A stretch of DNA of 64,000 bases from Flagellimonas hymeniacidonis. Its GTDB lineage: Bacteria > Bacteroidota > Bacteroidia > Flavobacteriales > Flavobacteriaceae. Within the stretch, counting starts at the first letter, position 1, and every line of letters begins with the position of its first letter. The notes below the pieces were generated by a model. That model had not been told where the DNA came from and searched no databases. It saw nothing but the letters and a program-made list of their open reading frames with translations. The stretch spans positions 1,321,349 through 1,385,348 of the forward strand of contig NZ_VRUR01000001.1 of NCBI RefSeq assembly GCF_008040165.1, given 5' to 3'. This document shows positions 34,955-44,334 of the stretch, piece after piece. A program made the position numbers and the translations under genes.

Positions 34955-36853
34955 TTAATAAGCTCTCTGGTTTTTGCCTTCGTAGAAGTTGATGAATGCC
35001 CTGTTCACCACTCTATTTCCACCTGGTGTTGGATAGTTTCCTGTGAAATACCAATCCCCTAAATTTTTAGGACAAGCTTGGTGCAAACCTTCTATGCTTT
35101 GATAGATGATAGCGACTTCGGCATTAATGTCTTCGGGACTAAGAATTTCTGCAGTTTTCTTTGAAATTTGGTCTGCTGTAAATGGAGCATAAAACTCTTT
35201 TACATAGTTCACAACCTCTTTATCATTAGAATCGGTTTGGGCTAGGCATTTTTCGTAGATGTCTTTTATGATGTGCGTAGTTCCATGTTCTTCATGTAGT
35301 GCCTGCGCCGCTTTAAAAGCCACAAAATCCTCAAGCTTGGCCATATCAATCCCATAGCAATCTGGATATCGTATCTGCGGAGCCGACGATACGACCACTA
35401 TTTTTTTAGGAGATAGTCTATCAAGAATTTTGAGAATACTTCTTTTTAAAGTTGTCCCCCGTACAATGCTATCGTCGATAATAACAAGATTGTCATTTTC
35501 TTTTACTGATCCGTATGAGATGTCATAGACGTGGGCTACAAGGTCATCCCTACTACTGTCCTGGGTAATAAAGGTGCGCAGCTTGGCATCCTTGATGGCC
35601 ACTTTTTCAATTCGAGGACGCACCTCCAATATTTTGTGTAACTCTTCTCCAGTAATTTTTGGTCCTAAGGCCAATATCTGCTCTTCCTTTCTTTTGTTGA
35701 GGTAATTTTGGGCTTCTTTTACCATACCAAAAAAGGATGTCTCAGCGGTATTGGGAATGAATGAGAAAACGGTATTGCCCAAATCATCATCAATGGCTTT
35801 CAAAATTTGTGGGAACACCAATTTCCCAAGCATTTTTCGTTCCTGATAAATTTCTTTGTCGCTTCCTCTTGAAAAATAAATCCGCTCAAAAGAGCACGCT
35901 TTTCTTTCTGTAGGCTCCTGAATCTGCTCCAAATGAACCGTTCCTTTTTTCTTTACGATGATGGCATGCCCAGGATCAAGCTCTTTTATATCATCGTATT
36001 TGACATTAAAAACAGTTTGAATAGCTGGCCTTTCTGAAGCAACCACAACCACTTCCTCATCTTGGTAGAAGTAAGCCGGACGTATTCCAGCGGGGTCTCT
36101 CATGACAAAGGCATCGCCATGGCCCAATAAACCTCCAATAGTATAGCCGCCATCCCAATTCTTGGAAGACTTAGTAAGTAATTTTGCAACGTTTAATCGC
36201 TCTGCAATTAAAGCGGAAGCTTGTCTTTTATTGAACCCTTCCTTTTTTATTTGCTTGTAGAGTTTGGCAACCGCATCATCTAGGAAGTGACCAATTTTTT
36301 CCATTACGGTGACGGTATCCGCCATTTCCTTCGGATGTTGTCCTAGGGCTACAAGGTTATTAAAGAGCTCATCAACATTGGTCATGTTAAAGTTACCCGC
36401 AACAATGAGATTTCTATGCATCCAATTGTTCTGTCTTAAAAAAGGGTGGACGCTTTCAATACTATTTTTCCCGAAGGTGCCGTACCTCACATGCCCCATC
36501 AACAATTCTCCTATGTATGGAATGTTCTTTTTCTGAAGGGCGACATCATTTTCATATTCTGGGTGTTGCCCGAGAGTAGTATTGATTCGCTCATTGATTT
36601 GGGCAAAAATATCCTGTATGGGCTGTTGCTGTGCAGAACGAACCCTGCTCATGTAACGCTCTCCAGGATCCATATCCAATTTTATGCTAGCAAAACCAGC
36701 ACCGTCCTGTCCTCGGTTATGCTGTTTTTCCATCATAAGGTACATCTTGTTTACACCGTAGAAGGCAGTACCGTATTTTTCTTTGTAGTACTCTAGAGGT
36801 TTAAGCAAACGGATCAATGATATTCCGCATTCGTGCTTAATCGCATCACTCAT
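34955..36853 (-). CDS. purF: Amidophosphoribosyltransferase, long flavobacterial form
   Basis: A 632-residue class II glutamine amidotransferase fused to a phosphoribosyltransferase. The nucleophile is Cys9 after an 8-residue propeptide (MSDAIKHEC). Glutamine-site motifs are NRGQDGAGF (46-54), GHVRYGTFG (120-128) and GNFNMTN (153-159). The PRPP loop is VIIDDSIVRGTTL at 457-469. It makes phosphoribosylamine, the first step of purine synthesis. The form is longer than E. coli PurF (505) because of inserts near residues 70-110 and 180-230 and a longer C-terminus. The family assignment is clear, but a second PurF elsewhere in the genome is possible. Confidence 0.85.
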   Translation of the reverse strand: MSDAIKHECGISLIRLLKPLEYYKEKYGTAFYGVNKMYLMMEKQHNRGQDGAGFASIKLDMDPGERYMSRVRSAQQQPIQDIFAQINERINTTLGQHPEYENDVALQKKNIPYIGELLMGHVRYGTFGKNSIESVHPFLRQNNWMHRNLIVAGNFNMTNVDELFNNLVALGQHPKEMADTVTVMEKIGHFLDDAVAKLYKQIKKEGFNKRQASALIAERLNVAKLLTKSSKNWDGGYTIGGLLGHGDAFVMRDPAGIRPAYFYQDEEVVVVASERPAIQTVFNVKYDDIKELDPGHAIIVKKKGTVHLEQIQEPTERKACSFERIYFSRGSDKEIYQERKMLGKLVFPQILKAIDDDLGNTVFSFIPNTAETSFFGMVKEAQNYLNKRKEEQILALGPKITGEELHKILEVRPRIEKVAIKDAKLRTFITQDSSRDDLVAHVYDISYGSVKENDNLVIIDDSIVRGTTLKRSILKILDRLSPKKIVVVSSAPQIRYPDCYGIDMAKLEDFVAFKAAQALHEEHGTTHIIKDIYEKCLAQTDSNDKEVVNYVKEFYAPFTADQISKKTAEILSPEDINAEVAIIYQSIEGLHQACPKNLGDWYFTGNYPTPGGNRVVNRAFINFYEGKNQRAY

Positions 36854-36861
36854 AACAAACC

Positions 36862-36893
36862 AAAAATAAAAAAGCCCCGAAAATTTTCAGGGC
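36862..36893 (-). terminator. Intrinsic terminator between the PfkB gene and purF
   Basis: On the minus strand the stem GCCC-x-GAAAA / TTTTC-x-GGGC is followed by TTTTTTATTTTTGG. It starts 6 bp after the PfkB kinase stop and ends about 9 bp before the purF start, so purF must have its promoter inside or very close to it. Confidence 0.75.
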
Positions 36894-36898
36894 AGTAT

Positions 36899-37825
36899 TT
36901 ATGTTAATTCAATATTGAACTGTGTCAATTCTCTAAACTGTATCAATCGTTTATCCACTTCGTGCTTCTGCAATTCTACCATTCTTTCTGTTCCAAAGCG
37001 TTCCACACAAAATGAAGCTAGGTTAGATCCGTGTATGATGGCATTCTTCATGCTTTCAAAAGAAATATTTTTTGTTTCTGCTAAATGGCCCGCAAAACCA
37101 CCTGCAAAAGTATCTCCTGCTCCCGTGGGATCAAAAACATCTTCCAAAGGTAAGGCAGGCGCAAAGAAAATATGCTCTTTATGAAATAAAAGTGCACCGT
37201 GTTCTCCTTTTTTAATGACCACATATTTTGGCCCCATCTCTTGTATCTTGGCTGCGGCTTTTACCAGTGAATATTCGTTGGTCATTTGGCGGGCCTCTTC
37301 GTCATTAATGGTAATAACGTCTATATATTTTATGACAGCTACTAACTCATCCCAGGTATGATTCATCCAAAAGTTCATGGTATCCAAAATGATGAGCTTT
37401 GGTCGTTCTTCCATCTGGTTGATTACACCCATTTGAATATTTGGATGCAAGTTGCCCAGCATAACAACTTCGGCAGTTTTAAAATTATCAGGAACAATAG
37501 GATTGAAATCGGCTAAGGTATTTAGCTCTGTAATTATGGTGTCCCTAGAATTTAAATCATTATGGTACTTCCCTTTCCAATAAAAGGTTTTTCCTCCTTT
37601 AACAATATCAATTCCGGAAATGTCAATGTTTCGTTCAGTCAAAAGGTCTAGATAGCTTTGTGGAAAATCATCTCCTACAACCGAGACCACAGCAGATTCA
37701 ACTTTAAACTGGGAAGCTGCCAAACTTATAAAGGTTCCTGCGCCTCCTAAGATTTTATCACTCTTGCCAAAAGGAGTCTCAATATCATCAAAAGCGACAC
37801 TTCCAACAATCAATAATTTACCCAT
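36899..37825 (-). CDS. PfkB-family sugar/nucleoside kinase
   Basis: A 308-residue ribokinase-like kinase. GGAGTFISLAASQF (27-40) binds the sugar. The anion-hole signature DPTGAGDTFAGG (232-243) carries the catalytic base Asp238, and the ATP region includes VVIKKGEHGALLF. The substrate is unknown: adenosine-kinase-like and fructokinase-like enzymes share this pattern. The neighbouring purine genes (purF, purN) make a nucleoside or ribose substrate attractive, but this is inference. Confidence 0.87.
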   Translation of the reverse strand: MGKLLIVGSVAFDDIETPFGKSDKILGGAGTFISLAASQFKVESAVVSVVGDDFPQSYLDLLTERNIDISGIDIVKGGKTFYWKGKYHNDLNSRDTIITELNTLADFNPIVPDNFKTAEVVMLGNLHPNIQMGVINQMEERPKLIILDTMNFWMNHTWDELVAVIKYIDVITINDEEARQMTNEYSLVKAAAKIQEMGPKYVVIKKGEHGALLFHKEHIFFAPALPLEDVFDPTGAGDTFAGGFAGHLAETKNISFESMKNAIIHGSNLASFCVERFGTERMVELQKHEVDKRLIQFRELTQFNIELT

Positions 37826-37922
37826 TCACTAAAATTTGGTGCAAATATACACTTTAGCATTGCCATTTGTAACTACGAAGAGGGTATTTAAAGAAAAGTG
37901 AATCAATTGTATAAAAGTTGCT

Positions 37923-38558
37923 TTATTTTCTGCCAAAATCAGCGGGTATTTCTCCCCATGCTTTGGTTTCCCATTTAACAATTGGGGTATTGTACCTATT
38001 TTTTTTCAACCAGTCTTCGGCACGTTGGATAAGTTCAAAAACAGTAGCGTTTTTGGCGTTTTTTTTCAATTTGGTGCCGCACTTTTTCTTTCTTACCCAA
38101 CCTATGGCAATTCTAGAATCTGAATAAATAATACGCTCACTTTTTCGTTCCTTTAAAAATGCGAGACCATGTACCAAGGCCAAGAACTCTCCAATATTAT
38201 TGGTGCCTTGCTCAAACGGGCCCTGTTTAAAAAGCAGCTTTTTGGTTTTGGTGTCGACACCTTGGTATTCCATTTTACCCGGGTTACCGCTGGAGGCTGC
38301 GTCAACGGAAATAGAATTATAATTGGGATCTCCAATTTTTAGCAATTCTTCAGGTGACAGCTCTTTTTTACCTTTGGATTTGCCCTTGTATTCAAGATAA
38401 TTACTGTTGTATGCCTTTTTGGCTTCTGCAAACTCGGAGAAGGATTTGTACTGTGCTCCTTTAAAGCCTTCTATCTGTGCCTTGCAATCTGCCCAGCTTT
38501 CGTAGATGCCAGGTCGCTTGCCTTTCCAAACCACATAAAACTTTTTTTTAGCTGCCAT
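37923..38558 (-). CDS. rnhA: Ribonuclease HI with N-terminal viroplasmin domain
   Basis: A 211-residue protein. Residues 6-48 (FYVVWKGKRPGIYESWADCK) form a viroplasmin/RNase-H-associated hybrid-binding domain. After a lysine-rich linker the RNase H fold carries D86 in SVDAASSGNPG, E124 in NNIGEFLALVHG, D147 in IYSDSRIAIGW, and D207 in IPADFGRK. It cuts RNA in RNA/DNA hybrids. The start overlaps the purN stop (TAATG-type), so they are translated together. Confidence 0.9.
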   Translation of the reverse strand: MAAKKKFYVVWKGKRPGIYESWADCKAQIEGFKGAQYKSFSEFAEAKKAYNSNYLEYKGKSKGKKELSPEELLKIGDPNYNSISVDAASSGNPGKMEYQGVDTKTKKLLFKQGPFEQGTNNIGEFLALVHGLAFLKERKSERIIYSDSRIAIGWVRKKKCGTKLKKNAKNATVFELIQRAEDWLKKNRYNTPIVKWETKAWGEIPADFGRK

Positions 38559-39121
38559 TACATCAGTAATTTTTCTATCACTTTTGGGAAATGTTCATAT
38601 TCCAATTGGTGTACTTTTTCAGCTATAGACTCTGCACTATCCTCAGAAGATATTGGTGTACTTGCTTGAAATATTATGGCCCCTTCATCATAATTTTCAT
38701 TTACATAGTGAATGGTAATACCGGTTTCTGAATCCCCATTTTCTTTTACTGCCTGATGTACTTTTGCCCCATACATGCCTTTTCCACCATATTTTGGTAA
38801 TAAAGCGGGGTGAATGTTTATGATGCAGTTTGGAAAAGCATTAATAAATGGGGATGGGATCTTCCATAAAAATCCCGCCAAAACAATTAGGTCAGGGCTT
38901 AAGCCCTGTAAAACCTTTATAAAGCTATCCGAGTCAGAAAAAGCTCCTCTGTTAAAATAAAAAGCTGGTACTTTAAGTCTTTCACAGCGGTCTAAAACTG
39001 CTGCGGTTTTCTTATTGGTAAACACTGCAGATACCTCTACAAGGTCATTTTCCCTAAAAAAGGAAATGATGTTTTCTGCATTTGAACCACTTCCAGAGGC
39101 CAAGATGACGATTCGTTTCAT
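38558..39121 (-). CDS. purN: Phosphoribosylglycinamide formyltransferase
   Basis: A 187-residue GART. ILASGSGSNAENI (6-18) binds the phosphate. Catalytic N102 and H104 are in INIHPALLPKYGG, and D145 is in NENYDEGAII. It transfers formyl from N10-formyl-THF to GAR in purine synthesis. ATG 39121 (MKRIVILASG) is chosen; an upstream start at 39151 would add ten residues not in the family. The gene is divergent from acpP and coupled to rnhA. Confidence 0.9.
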   Translation of the reverse strand: MKRIVILASGSGSNAENIISFFRENDLVEVSAVFTNKKTAAVLDRCERLKVPAFYFNRGAFSDSDSFIKVLQGLSPDLIVLAGFLWKIPSPFINAFPNCIINIHPALLPKYGGKGMYGAKVHQAVKENGDSETGITIHYVNENYDEGAIIFQASTPISSEDSAESIAEKVHQLEYEHFPKVIEKLLM

Positions 39122-39242
39122 TATGGGACTACTACTATAACTATTGGTCAATATTTAGGAGCTAAAGTAGTATATGAGGGGGTAAGATGTTTAATTTATG
39201 GCACATTTTATCGACAAATGGTGTATTTAATCCAAAGTTTTA

Positions 39243-39250
39243 TATTTTTG
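39243..39250 (+). promoter_or_regulatory. Putative -7 box of the acpP promoter
   Basis: TATTTTTG fits the Bacteroidota -7 consensus TAnnTTTG, 32 bp before the acpP start. A convincing -33 TTTG at the right distance was not found, so the call is tentative. Confidence 0.4.
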
Positions 39251-39282
39251 CCAACGATTAAATTTTTAAAACCGATATAATT

Positions 39283-39516
39283 ATGTCAGACATTGCATCA
39301 AGAGTAAAAGCTATCATCGTTGATAAGCTAGGTGTAGATGAGAATGAAGTAGTAGCTGAAGCTAGCTTCACCAATGATTTAGGAGCGGATTCCTTGGACA
39401 CTGTTGAACTTATCATGGAGTTTGAAAAAGAATTTGATATTCAAATTCCAGATGATCAAGCAGAGAACATTGCAACTGTTGGTCAAGCCATTAGCTATAT
39501 AGAAGAAGCGAAGTAA
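39283..39516 (+). CDS. acpP: Acyl carrier protein
   Basis: A 77-residue acidic protein with the phosphopantetheine site Ser37 in [13 protein letters not shown]. The rest of the four-helix pattern is intact ([29 protein letters not shown]). It carries growing fatty acyl chains as a thioester. The downstream fabF and rnc make the common acpP-fabF-rnc group. A 36-bp palindrome separates acpP from fabF. Confidence 0.95.
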   Translation: MSDIASRVKAIIVDKLGVDENEVVAEASFTNDLGADSLDTVELIMEFEKEFDIQIPDDQAENIATVGQAISYIEEAK

Positions 39517-39542
39517 TTTTATGATATTTTACTAAAGATTGT

Positions 39543-39585
39543 AAATTATCCATGTGATGATCATCACATGGATAATTTTTTTTTA
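39543..39585 (+). terminator. 36-bp perfect palindrome with T-run after acpP
   Basis: AAATTATCCATGTGATGA followed directly by its exact reverse complement (39543-39578), then TTTTTTT. The stem has no true loop except the bases that must open. It is an intrinsic terminator or attenuator that would reduce readthrough from acpP to fabF. The symmetry could also be an operator, but the T-run favours termination. Confidence 0.75.
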
Positions 39586-39615
39586 ATTTAGGTCTAAAGC
39601 ATAAAGAATAGTTCA

Positions 39616-40866
39616 ATGCAGTTAAAGCGAGTAGTAGTTACTGGAATGGGGGCACTTACTCCCATAGGTAACAATTTGGAGGCTTATTGGGAAGGACTAA
39701 AAAACGGTAAAAGCGGTTGTGCACCCATTACGTATTTCGATACGGAAAAGTTCAAAACCAAATTTGCCTGTGAGCTTAAGGGATATAAACCTGAAGACTT
39801 TTTTGATAGAAAAGAAGCCAGAAAACTAGATAGATTTGCCCAATATGCACTAGTTTCTTCAGATGAAGCTATTGCAGACTCAGGTATAAACTTGGATACC
39901 GTGGACAAGTTTAGGGTAGGAGTTATCTGGGGGGCAGGAATTGGAGGATTGGAAACGTTCCAAAATGAAATGATGGGATACGCTGGAGGCGATGGAACCC
40001 CTCGTTTTAACCCGTTTTTCATCCCAAAAATGATTGCAGATATTGCACCAGGGAATATTTCCATTAAGCATGGATTTATGGGCCCGAATTACACTACGGT
40101 TTCCGCTTGCGCATCATCCGCAAATGCAATGATTGATGCTCTTAATTATATTAGATTAGGACATTGTGATGTTATTGTTTCAGGAGGAAGCGAAGCTGCA
40201 GTTACCATAGCGGGTATGGGCGGATTTAACGCCATGCATGCATTATCAACAAGAAATGAAAGTCCAGAATCTGCATCGAGACCTTTTGATGCTACAAGAG
40301 ATGGTTTTGTTCTAGGTGAAGGAGCTGGAGCACTTATTCTAGAAGAATATGAGCATGCAAAAGCTAGGGGAGCCAAAATATATGCTGAGGTATTGGGCGG
40401 CGGATTATCCAGCGATGCACACCATATGACCGCACCACACCCTGAAGGAATAGGTGTTGTAAGGGTGATGGAAAATTGTTTACAGAACGCTGGGTTAAAA
40501 CCAGAAGATATAGATGCTATTAACACTCATGGAACATCCACACCTTTAGGTGATGTTGCCGAGTTGATAGCAATCTCCAAAGTGTTTGGAGCGCATGCGC
40601 CCAACATCAACATCAATTCTACTAAGTCCATGACGGGGCATTTACTTGGCGCAGCAGGAGCTATTGAAGCCATTGCCTCTATCTTGGCTATGGAACATAG
40701 CCTTGTCCCTCCTACAATTAACCATAGTGTGGTGGATGAGAATATAGATTCATCATTAAACTTAACGCTTAACAAAGCTCAAAAAAGAGAGGTTAATGTG
40801 GCAATGAGTAATACCTTTGGTTTTGGTGGACATAATGCCTGCGTTTTGTTTAAAAAATTAGGGTAG
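39616..40866 (+). CDS. fabF: Beta-ketoacyl-ACP synthase II
   Basis: A 416-residue condensing enzyme. The Cys-His-His triad is Cys165 in VSACASSANAM, His305 in NTHGTSTPLGD, and His342 in SMTGHLLGAAG; Lys337 is nearby in NSTKSMTG. The length agrees with E. coli FabF (413). It elongates acyl-ACP with malonyl-ACP. It is 99 bp after acpP and 11 bp before rnc. Confidence 0.95.
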   Translation: MQLKRVVVTGMGALTPIGNNLEAYWEGLKNGKSGCAPITYFDTEKFKTKFACELKGYKPEDFFDRKEARKLDRFAQYALVSSDEAIADSGINLDTVDKFRVGVIWGAGIGGLETFQNEMMGYAGGDGTPRFNPFFIPKMIADIAPGNISIKHGFMGPNYTTVSACASSANAMIDALNYIRLGHCDVIVSGGSEAAVTIAGMGGFNAMHALSTRNESPESASRPFDATRDGFVLGEGAGALILEEYEHAKARGAKIYAEVLGGGLSSDAHHMTAPHPEGIGVVRVMENCLQNAGLKPEDIDAINTHGTSTPLGDVAELIAISKVFGAHAPNININSTKSMTGHLLGAAGAIEAIASILAMEHSLVPPTINHSVVDENIDSSLNLTLNKAQKREVNVAMSNTFGFGGHNACVLFKKLG

Positions 40867-40877
40867 TTTTGTAAACG

Positions 40878-41621
40878 ATGAGATTTACTTCTAAAATATT
40901 CAATTCCCCTCCGAAAACGGACGGGGAATTTTTTTTGGGAGTCAAAAAAATACTTGGATTTAAGCCCAAGGATATTGATGTTTATAAAAAAGCATTTCTA
41001 CATCGCTCTGTAAATAAGAGAGATGAAGATGGGAATCCAATGAACTATGAGCGGCTGGAATTTTTGGGCGATGCCATGTTGGGGACCATTATATCAAAAC
41101 ATTTGTATAGCGAAGTACCAGAAGGAGATGAAGGATATCTTACCAAAATGCGGTCCAAAATTGTAAGCAGAAAACATTTGAACGAACTTGGAAAAGAGTT
41201 GGAGCTTTTACGTTTTGTGGAGAGTAGGATTCCCAAATCACATTTTGGAGAAAACATTCATGGAAATGTATTTGAAGCTTTGGTAGGGGCCATTTATTTA
41301 GACCGAGGCTACCCGTATTGCGAAAAATTCATTAATGCAAGGGTGATACAACCTTATGTGGATATTGAACAATTGGAAGGTAAAGTAATAAGCTATAAAA
41401 GTTTGGTGATAGAGTGGTGTCAAAAACAAAAGAAATCATTTCACTACGATGTGTATGAAGACACCGGTAATGATGAGCTAAAGCACTTTGCCGTTAAACT
41501 CACCATCGGTGAAAAAATACTGGCCAAAGCAAGGGCGACTTCCAAAAAGAAGGCCGAGGAAAAAGCTTCCAGAAGAGCATATTTTGCGTTGCAAAGCAGA
41601 ATTGAAAATCAACAGTTTTAA
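40878..41621 (+). CDS. rnc: Ribonuclease III
   Basis: A 247-residue endonuclease. The signature ERLEFLGDAM is at 58-67, and E133 is in HGNVFEALVGAIYLDRG. The double-stranded RNA-binding domain is at about 171-240 (YKSLVIEWCQKQKKSFHYDV and the ending ARATSKKKAEEKASRRAY). It cuts double-stranded RNA, including rRNA precursors. It has an N-terminal extension of about 20 residues compared with E. coli, common in Bacteroidota. Confidence 0.93.
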   Translation: MRFTSKIFNSPPKTDGEFFLGVKKILGFKPKDIDVYKKAFLHRSVNKRDEDGNPMNYERLEFLGDAMLGTIISKHLYSEVPEGDEGYLTKMRSKIVSRKHLNELGKELELLRFVESRIPKSHFGENIHGNVFEALVGAIYLDRGYPYCEKFINARVIQPYVDIEQLEGKVISYKSLVIEWCQKQKKSFHYDVYEDTGNDELKHFAVKLTIGEKILAKARATSKKKAEEKASRRAYFALQSRIENQQF

Positions 41622-41727
41622 ATTATAGTAAACTCAAACGTTTTCGTAACCTTCTATAAGGGTAATGTTCCGTTTCAGCTAGGCTGGGAAATGTATTAAG
41701 AGTATATTTACCGTTCGTGTTTAGGCC

Positions 41728-42192
41728 ATGTTGACAACGCACAAGATATCAGCTGACTTCTATGATGACAATTTTCAGCTCATCGCAATACATAGCGGTT
41801 TGGAAGACTATGCTATGGGTTATGCAATAAATTCTAATTGCGGATTGCATCTAACAAGAATGAAAAGTGATTTGCAATTTGATAAAAACCTCTCTTTTTC
41901 AGTTTTTGAGTGGGATGATGAGATGAACGATACCTACTGGACTCTTATTTCAAATAAGTGTACCCTTGAGGTTGAAGTTCCATCCTATGGATTTTTTGAA
42001 AATAATACTGCTTTACAAACAGCTTATTTGATAGAAGAAAAAAAGGAAGTTGATTATTTTTTGAAAGTTGACGCTGACAATGATTTGAAGTTGACAGCGT
42101 ATATGAAGCCTATCCAGATGATATCCAAAGTTATTACTGCATATCCAGTAGAAACACAAAGCTTAAAATCAAAAAGAAACCTAATCTTTTAG
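41728..42192 (+). CDS. IPExxxVDY family protein, function unknown
   Basis: A 154-residue protein between rnc and pyk, the usual place for this family in Flavobacteria. The naming motif (I-P-E-x3-V-D-Y) is present in altered form as LIEEKKEVDYFLKVDAD. The rest shows a beta-rich N-terminal half (FQLIAIHSGLEDYAMGYAIN) and a C-terminal VITAYPVETQ. No enzyme motif is visible and its function is not known. It ends 2 bp before pyk, so both are likely on one transcript. Confidence 0.8.
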   Translation: MLTTHKISADFYDDNFQLIAIHSGLEDYAMGYAINSNCGLHLTRMKSDLQFDKNLSFSVFEWDDEMNDTYWTLISNKCTLEVEVPSYGFFENNTALQTAYLIEEKKEVDYFLKVDADNDLKLTAYMKPIQMISKVITAYPVETQSLKSKRNLIF

Positions 42193-42194
42193 CA

Positions 42195-43637
42195 ATGCCG
42201 ACTAGAAAGAAAACCAAAATAGTAGCGACCCTTGGTCCTGCAACCAGCAAGAAAGCTGTTCTTAAGAAAATGATGCAAGCAGGCGTAGATGTTTTTAGAA
42301 TAAATTTCTCGCATGCTTCACATGATGATGTTGCCGAACGCATTCAGATGATTCGGGATTTAAACGAGGAACTGGGAATCAATACATCCATCCTCGGAGA
42401 CTTACAAGGCCCTAAACTTAGAGTAGGTGTTATGGGCGGAGAAGCTGTGGTTGCTCCAGGAGATGAGATAACCTTTGCTACCGGAGAGCCTTTTGAAGGG
42501 AGTGCCCAAAAGGTATACATGAACTACCAAAGTTTTCCACAGGATGTAAAACAGGGAGAACGCATTTTGCTGGATGATGGAAAGCTAATATTTGAAGTAA
42601 AGGAAACCAATGGCAAGGATGAAGTAAAGGCGAAAGTGATACAGGGAGGACCCTTAAAATCAAAAAAAGGGGTAAACCTACCCAATACAGATATTTCTTT
42701 ACCTGCTCTTACAGAAAAAGATATAAAGGATGCCATTTTTGCCATAGGACAAGAAGTGGATTGGATTGCACTTTCCTTTGTACGACATAGTCAGGACCTA
42801 ATCGATCTGCAAAATATTATCAATAAACACTCAGAGCATAAGATTCCAATTATAGCTAAAATTGAAAAACCGGAAGCTGTAGAAAATATTGATAAAATTG
42901 TTGCCTATTGTGATGGATTGATGGTAGCCCGCGGGGATTTAGGCGTCGAAGTTCCAGCACACGAAGTTCCCTTAATTCAGAAGCAATTGGTACTTAGGGC
43001 CAAAACAGCAAGAATTCCAGTAATTATTGCTACCCAGATGATGGAAACTATGATTACTAGTCTAACCCCAACGCGTGCTGAGGTAAATGATGTTGCCAAT
43101 TCTGTAATGGATGGTGCAGATGCTGTAATGCTTTCAGGAGAAACTTCCGTTGGAAACTATCCTGTTCAGGTAATTGAAAAGATGAGTAGTATTTTGGGTA
43201 GTGTGGAAGGCTCAAGTTTAATTAGTGTCCCTCAAACACCGCCGCATATTCGTACCAAGAGATACATTACCAAATCGGTATGTTATCATGCAGCAATAAT
43301 GGCTAATGAGATTCAGGCTAAAGCAATTTCCACCTTAACAAATAGTGGTTATACGGCATTTCAAATATCAGCTTGGAGACCAAGTGCCCACATCCTTGTT
43401 TTTACATCCAACAAAAGAATTTTAACCCAATTAAACCTGTTGTGGGGAGTTAAAGCTTTTTACTATGACAGGTATGTTTCTACAGATGAAACCATAGAGG
43501 ATGTAAACCAGATTGCATGCAAGAAAGGATTTTTGGATGTTGGGGACATGTTGATTAGCCTTGCGGCAATGCCAATAAAAGATAAGGGAATGGTAAATAC
43601 CCTACGGGTTACAGAAATAGAAAGCTGTAGCTTTTAG
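42195..43637 (+). CDS. pyk: Pyruvate kinase
   Basis: A 480-residue enzyme. Substrate and metal residues visible are R35 and N37 in DVFRINFSHA, K222 and E224 in IAKIEKPEA, and D248 in ARGDLGVEVP. TQMMETMI and TRAEVNDVANSVMDGADAVM complete the signature. It converts phosphoenolpyruvate and ADP to pyruvate and ATP. The length is near E. coli PykF (470). It faces the PAS-domain gene with only 2 bp between the two stops. Confidence 0.95.
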   Translation: MPTRKKTKIVATLGPATSKKAVLKKMMQAGVDVFRINFSHASHDDVAERIQMIRDLNEELGINTSILGDLQGPKLRVGVMGGEAVVAPGDEITFATGEPFEGSAQKVYMNYQSFPQDVKQGERILLDDGKLIFEVKETNGKDEVKAKVIQGGPLKSKKGVNLPNTDISLPALTEKDIKDAIFAIGQEVDWIALSFVRHSQDLIDLQNIINKHSEHKIPIIAKIEKPEAVENIDKIVAYCDGLMVARGDLGVEVPAHEVPLIQKQLVLRAKTARIPVIIATQMMETMITSLTPTRAEVNDVANSVMDGADAVMLSGETSVGNYPVQVIEKMSSILGSVEGSSLISVPQTPPHIRTKRYITKSVCYHAAIMANEIQAKAISTLTNSGYTAFQISAWRPSAHILVFTSNKRILTQLNLLWGVKAFYYDRYVSTDETIEDVNQIACKKGFLDVGDMLISLAAMPIKDKGMVNTLRVTEIESCSF

Positions 43638-43639
43638 GT

Positions 43640-44161
43640 TTAAGCCACCTCTTTTTCAAATGCGATAAAATTAACAACCTTACCCGCCTTGTCAAAAATT
43701 GGAGAGCCTTTTATCCAGCAGTTATATACAGAGCCGTTTTTTCTGTAATTAGTTAAGACAACTTCAAAAGCTTCATTATTTTTAATGGCCTCTGATACTT
43801 TGTTGGTAGTCTCTTTACAGGTCTCAGCACCTTGAAACATTTTTGGCTTTTTCCCATAAACCTCCTCCGGCATATAGCCATTCATATGGTACATGTTCTG
43901 CGAGGCATACACAATATTGAGATTAGCATCAGTCACAACAACAACATGTTCTTTGTCCATAATCTCATTTCTGAACGGTACCTGATCGTGCCACTTCTCC
44001 CTTTTTGCCAAACCACTTAGTTGTTGCACATCTTGCAAACTTTTGCAAACTGTACTAAAGTGCTTTGTATAGATATCTAAAGAACTTATGGGGTAGCTAT
44101 GTATTTCTTTGTCACGATAAAAATTGTTTACCGCTTCATCATAGAATTTTGTCTTTTCCAT
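43640..44161 (-). CDS. PAS protein of LOV-like sequence without the photoactive cysteine
   Basis: A 173-residue single-domain PAS protein. Residues about 70-172 read like a LOV domain: VVTDANLNIVYASQNMYHMN, GYMPEEVYGKKPKMFQG, TNYRKNGSVYNCWIKGSPIF and the end KVVNFIAFEKEV. In photoactive LOV domains the motif G-x-N-C-R-F-L-Q holds the Cys that binds flavin; here it is GKKPKMFQ, with Pro106. So the protein is probably not a blue-light photosensor of the usual chemistry. The N-terminal 65 residues are helical and unassigned. There is no output domain and no partner gene nearby. ATG 44161 is chosen over 44167. Confidence 0.75.
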   Translation of the reverse strand: MEKTKFYDEAVNNFYRDKEIHSYPISSLDIYTKHFSTVCKSLQDVQQLSGLAKREKWHDQVPFRNEIMDKEHVVVVTDANLNIVYASQNMYHMNGYMPEEVYGKKPKMFQGAETCKETTNKVSEAIKNNEAFEVVLTNYRKNGSVYNCWIKGSPIFDKAGKVVNFIAFEKEVA

Positions 44162-44334
44162 ACCCAATACTATAAAAAGTTATAAGGACAGTAAAATGTA
44201 TGCGTTGAATTAACATTCTTGTTTAAGAAATCCTTTAAAACAGCATTTAAAATGGGTGTAAGTATCAACAAGATAGCAAGACTAATTGCTCGAAATATGT
44301 GTTTTTTTGACCATCAACTAAGAGCAATCGTTTA

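Noticed and set aside
36853..36866. purF promoter -7 box TATTTTTG on the minus strand
   Set aside because: It would leave almost no leader before the start and overlaps the terminator T-run; the match is probably just the A/T run.
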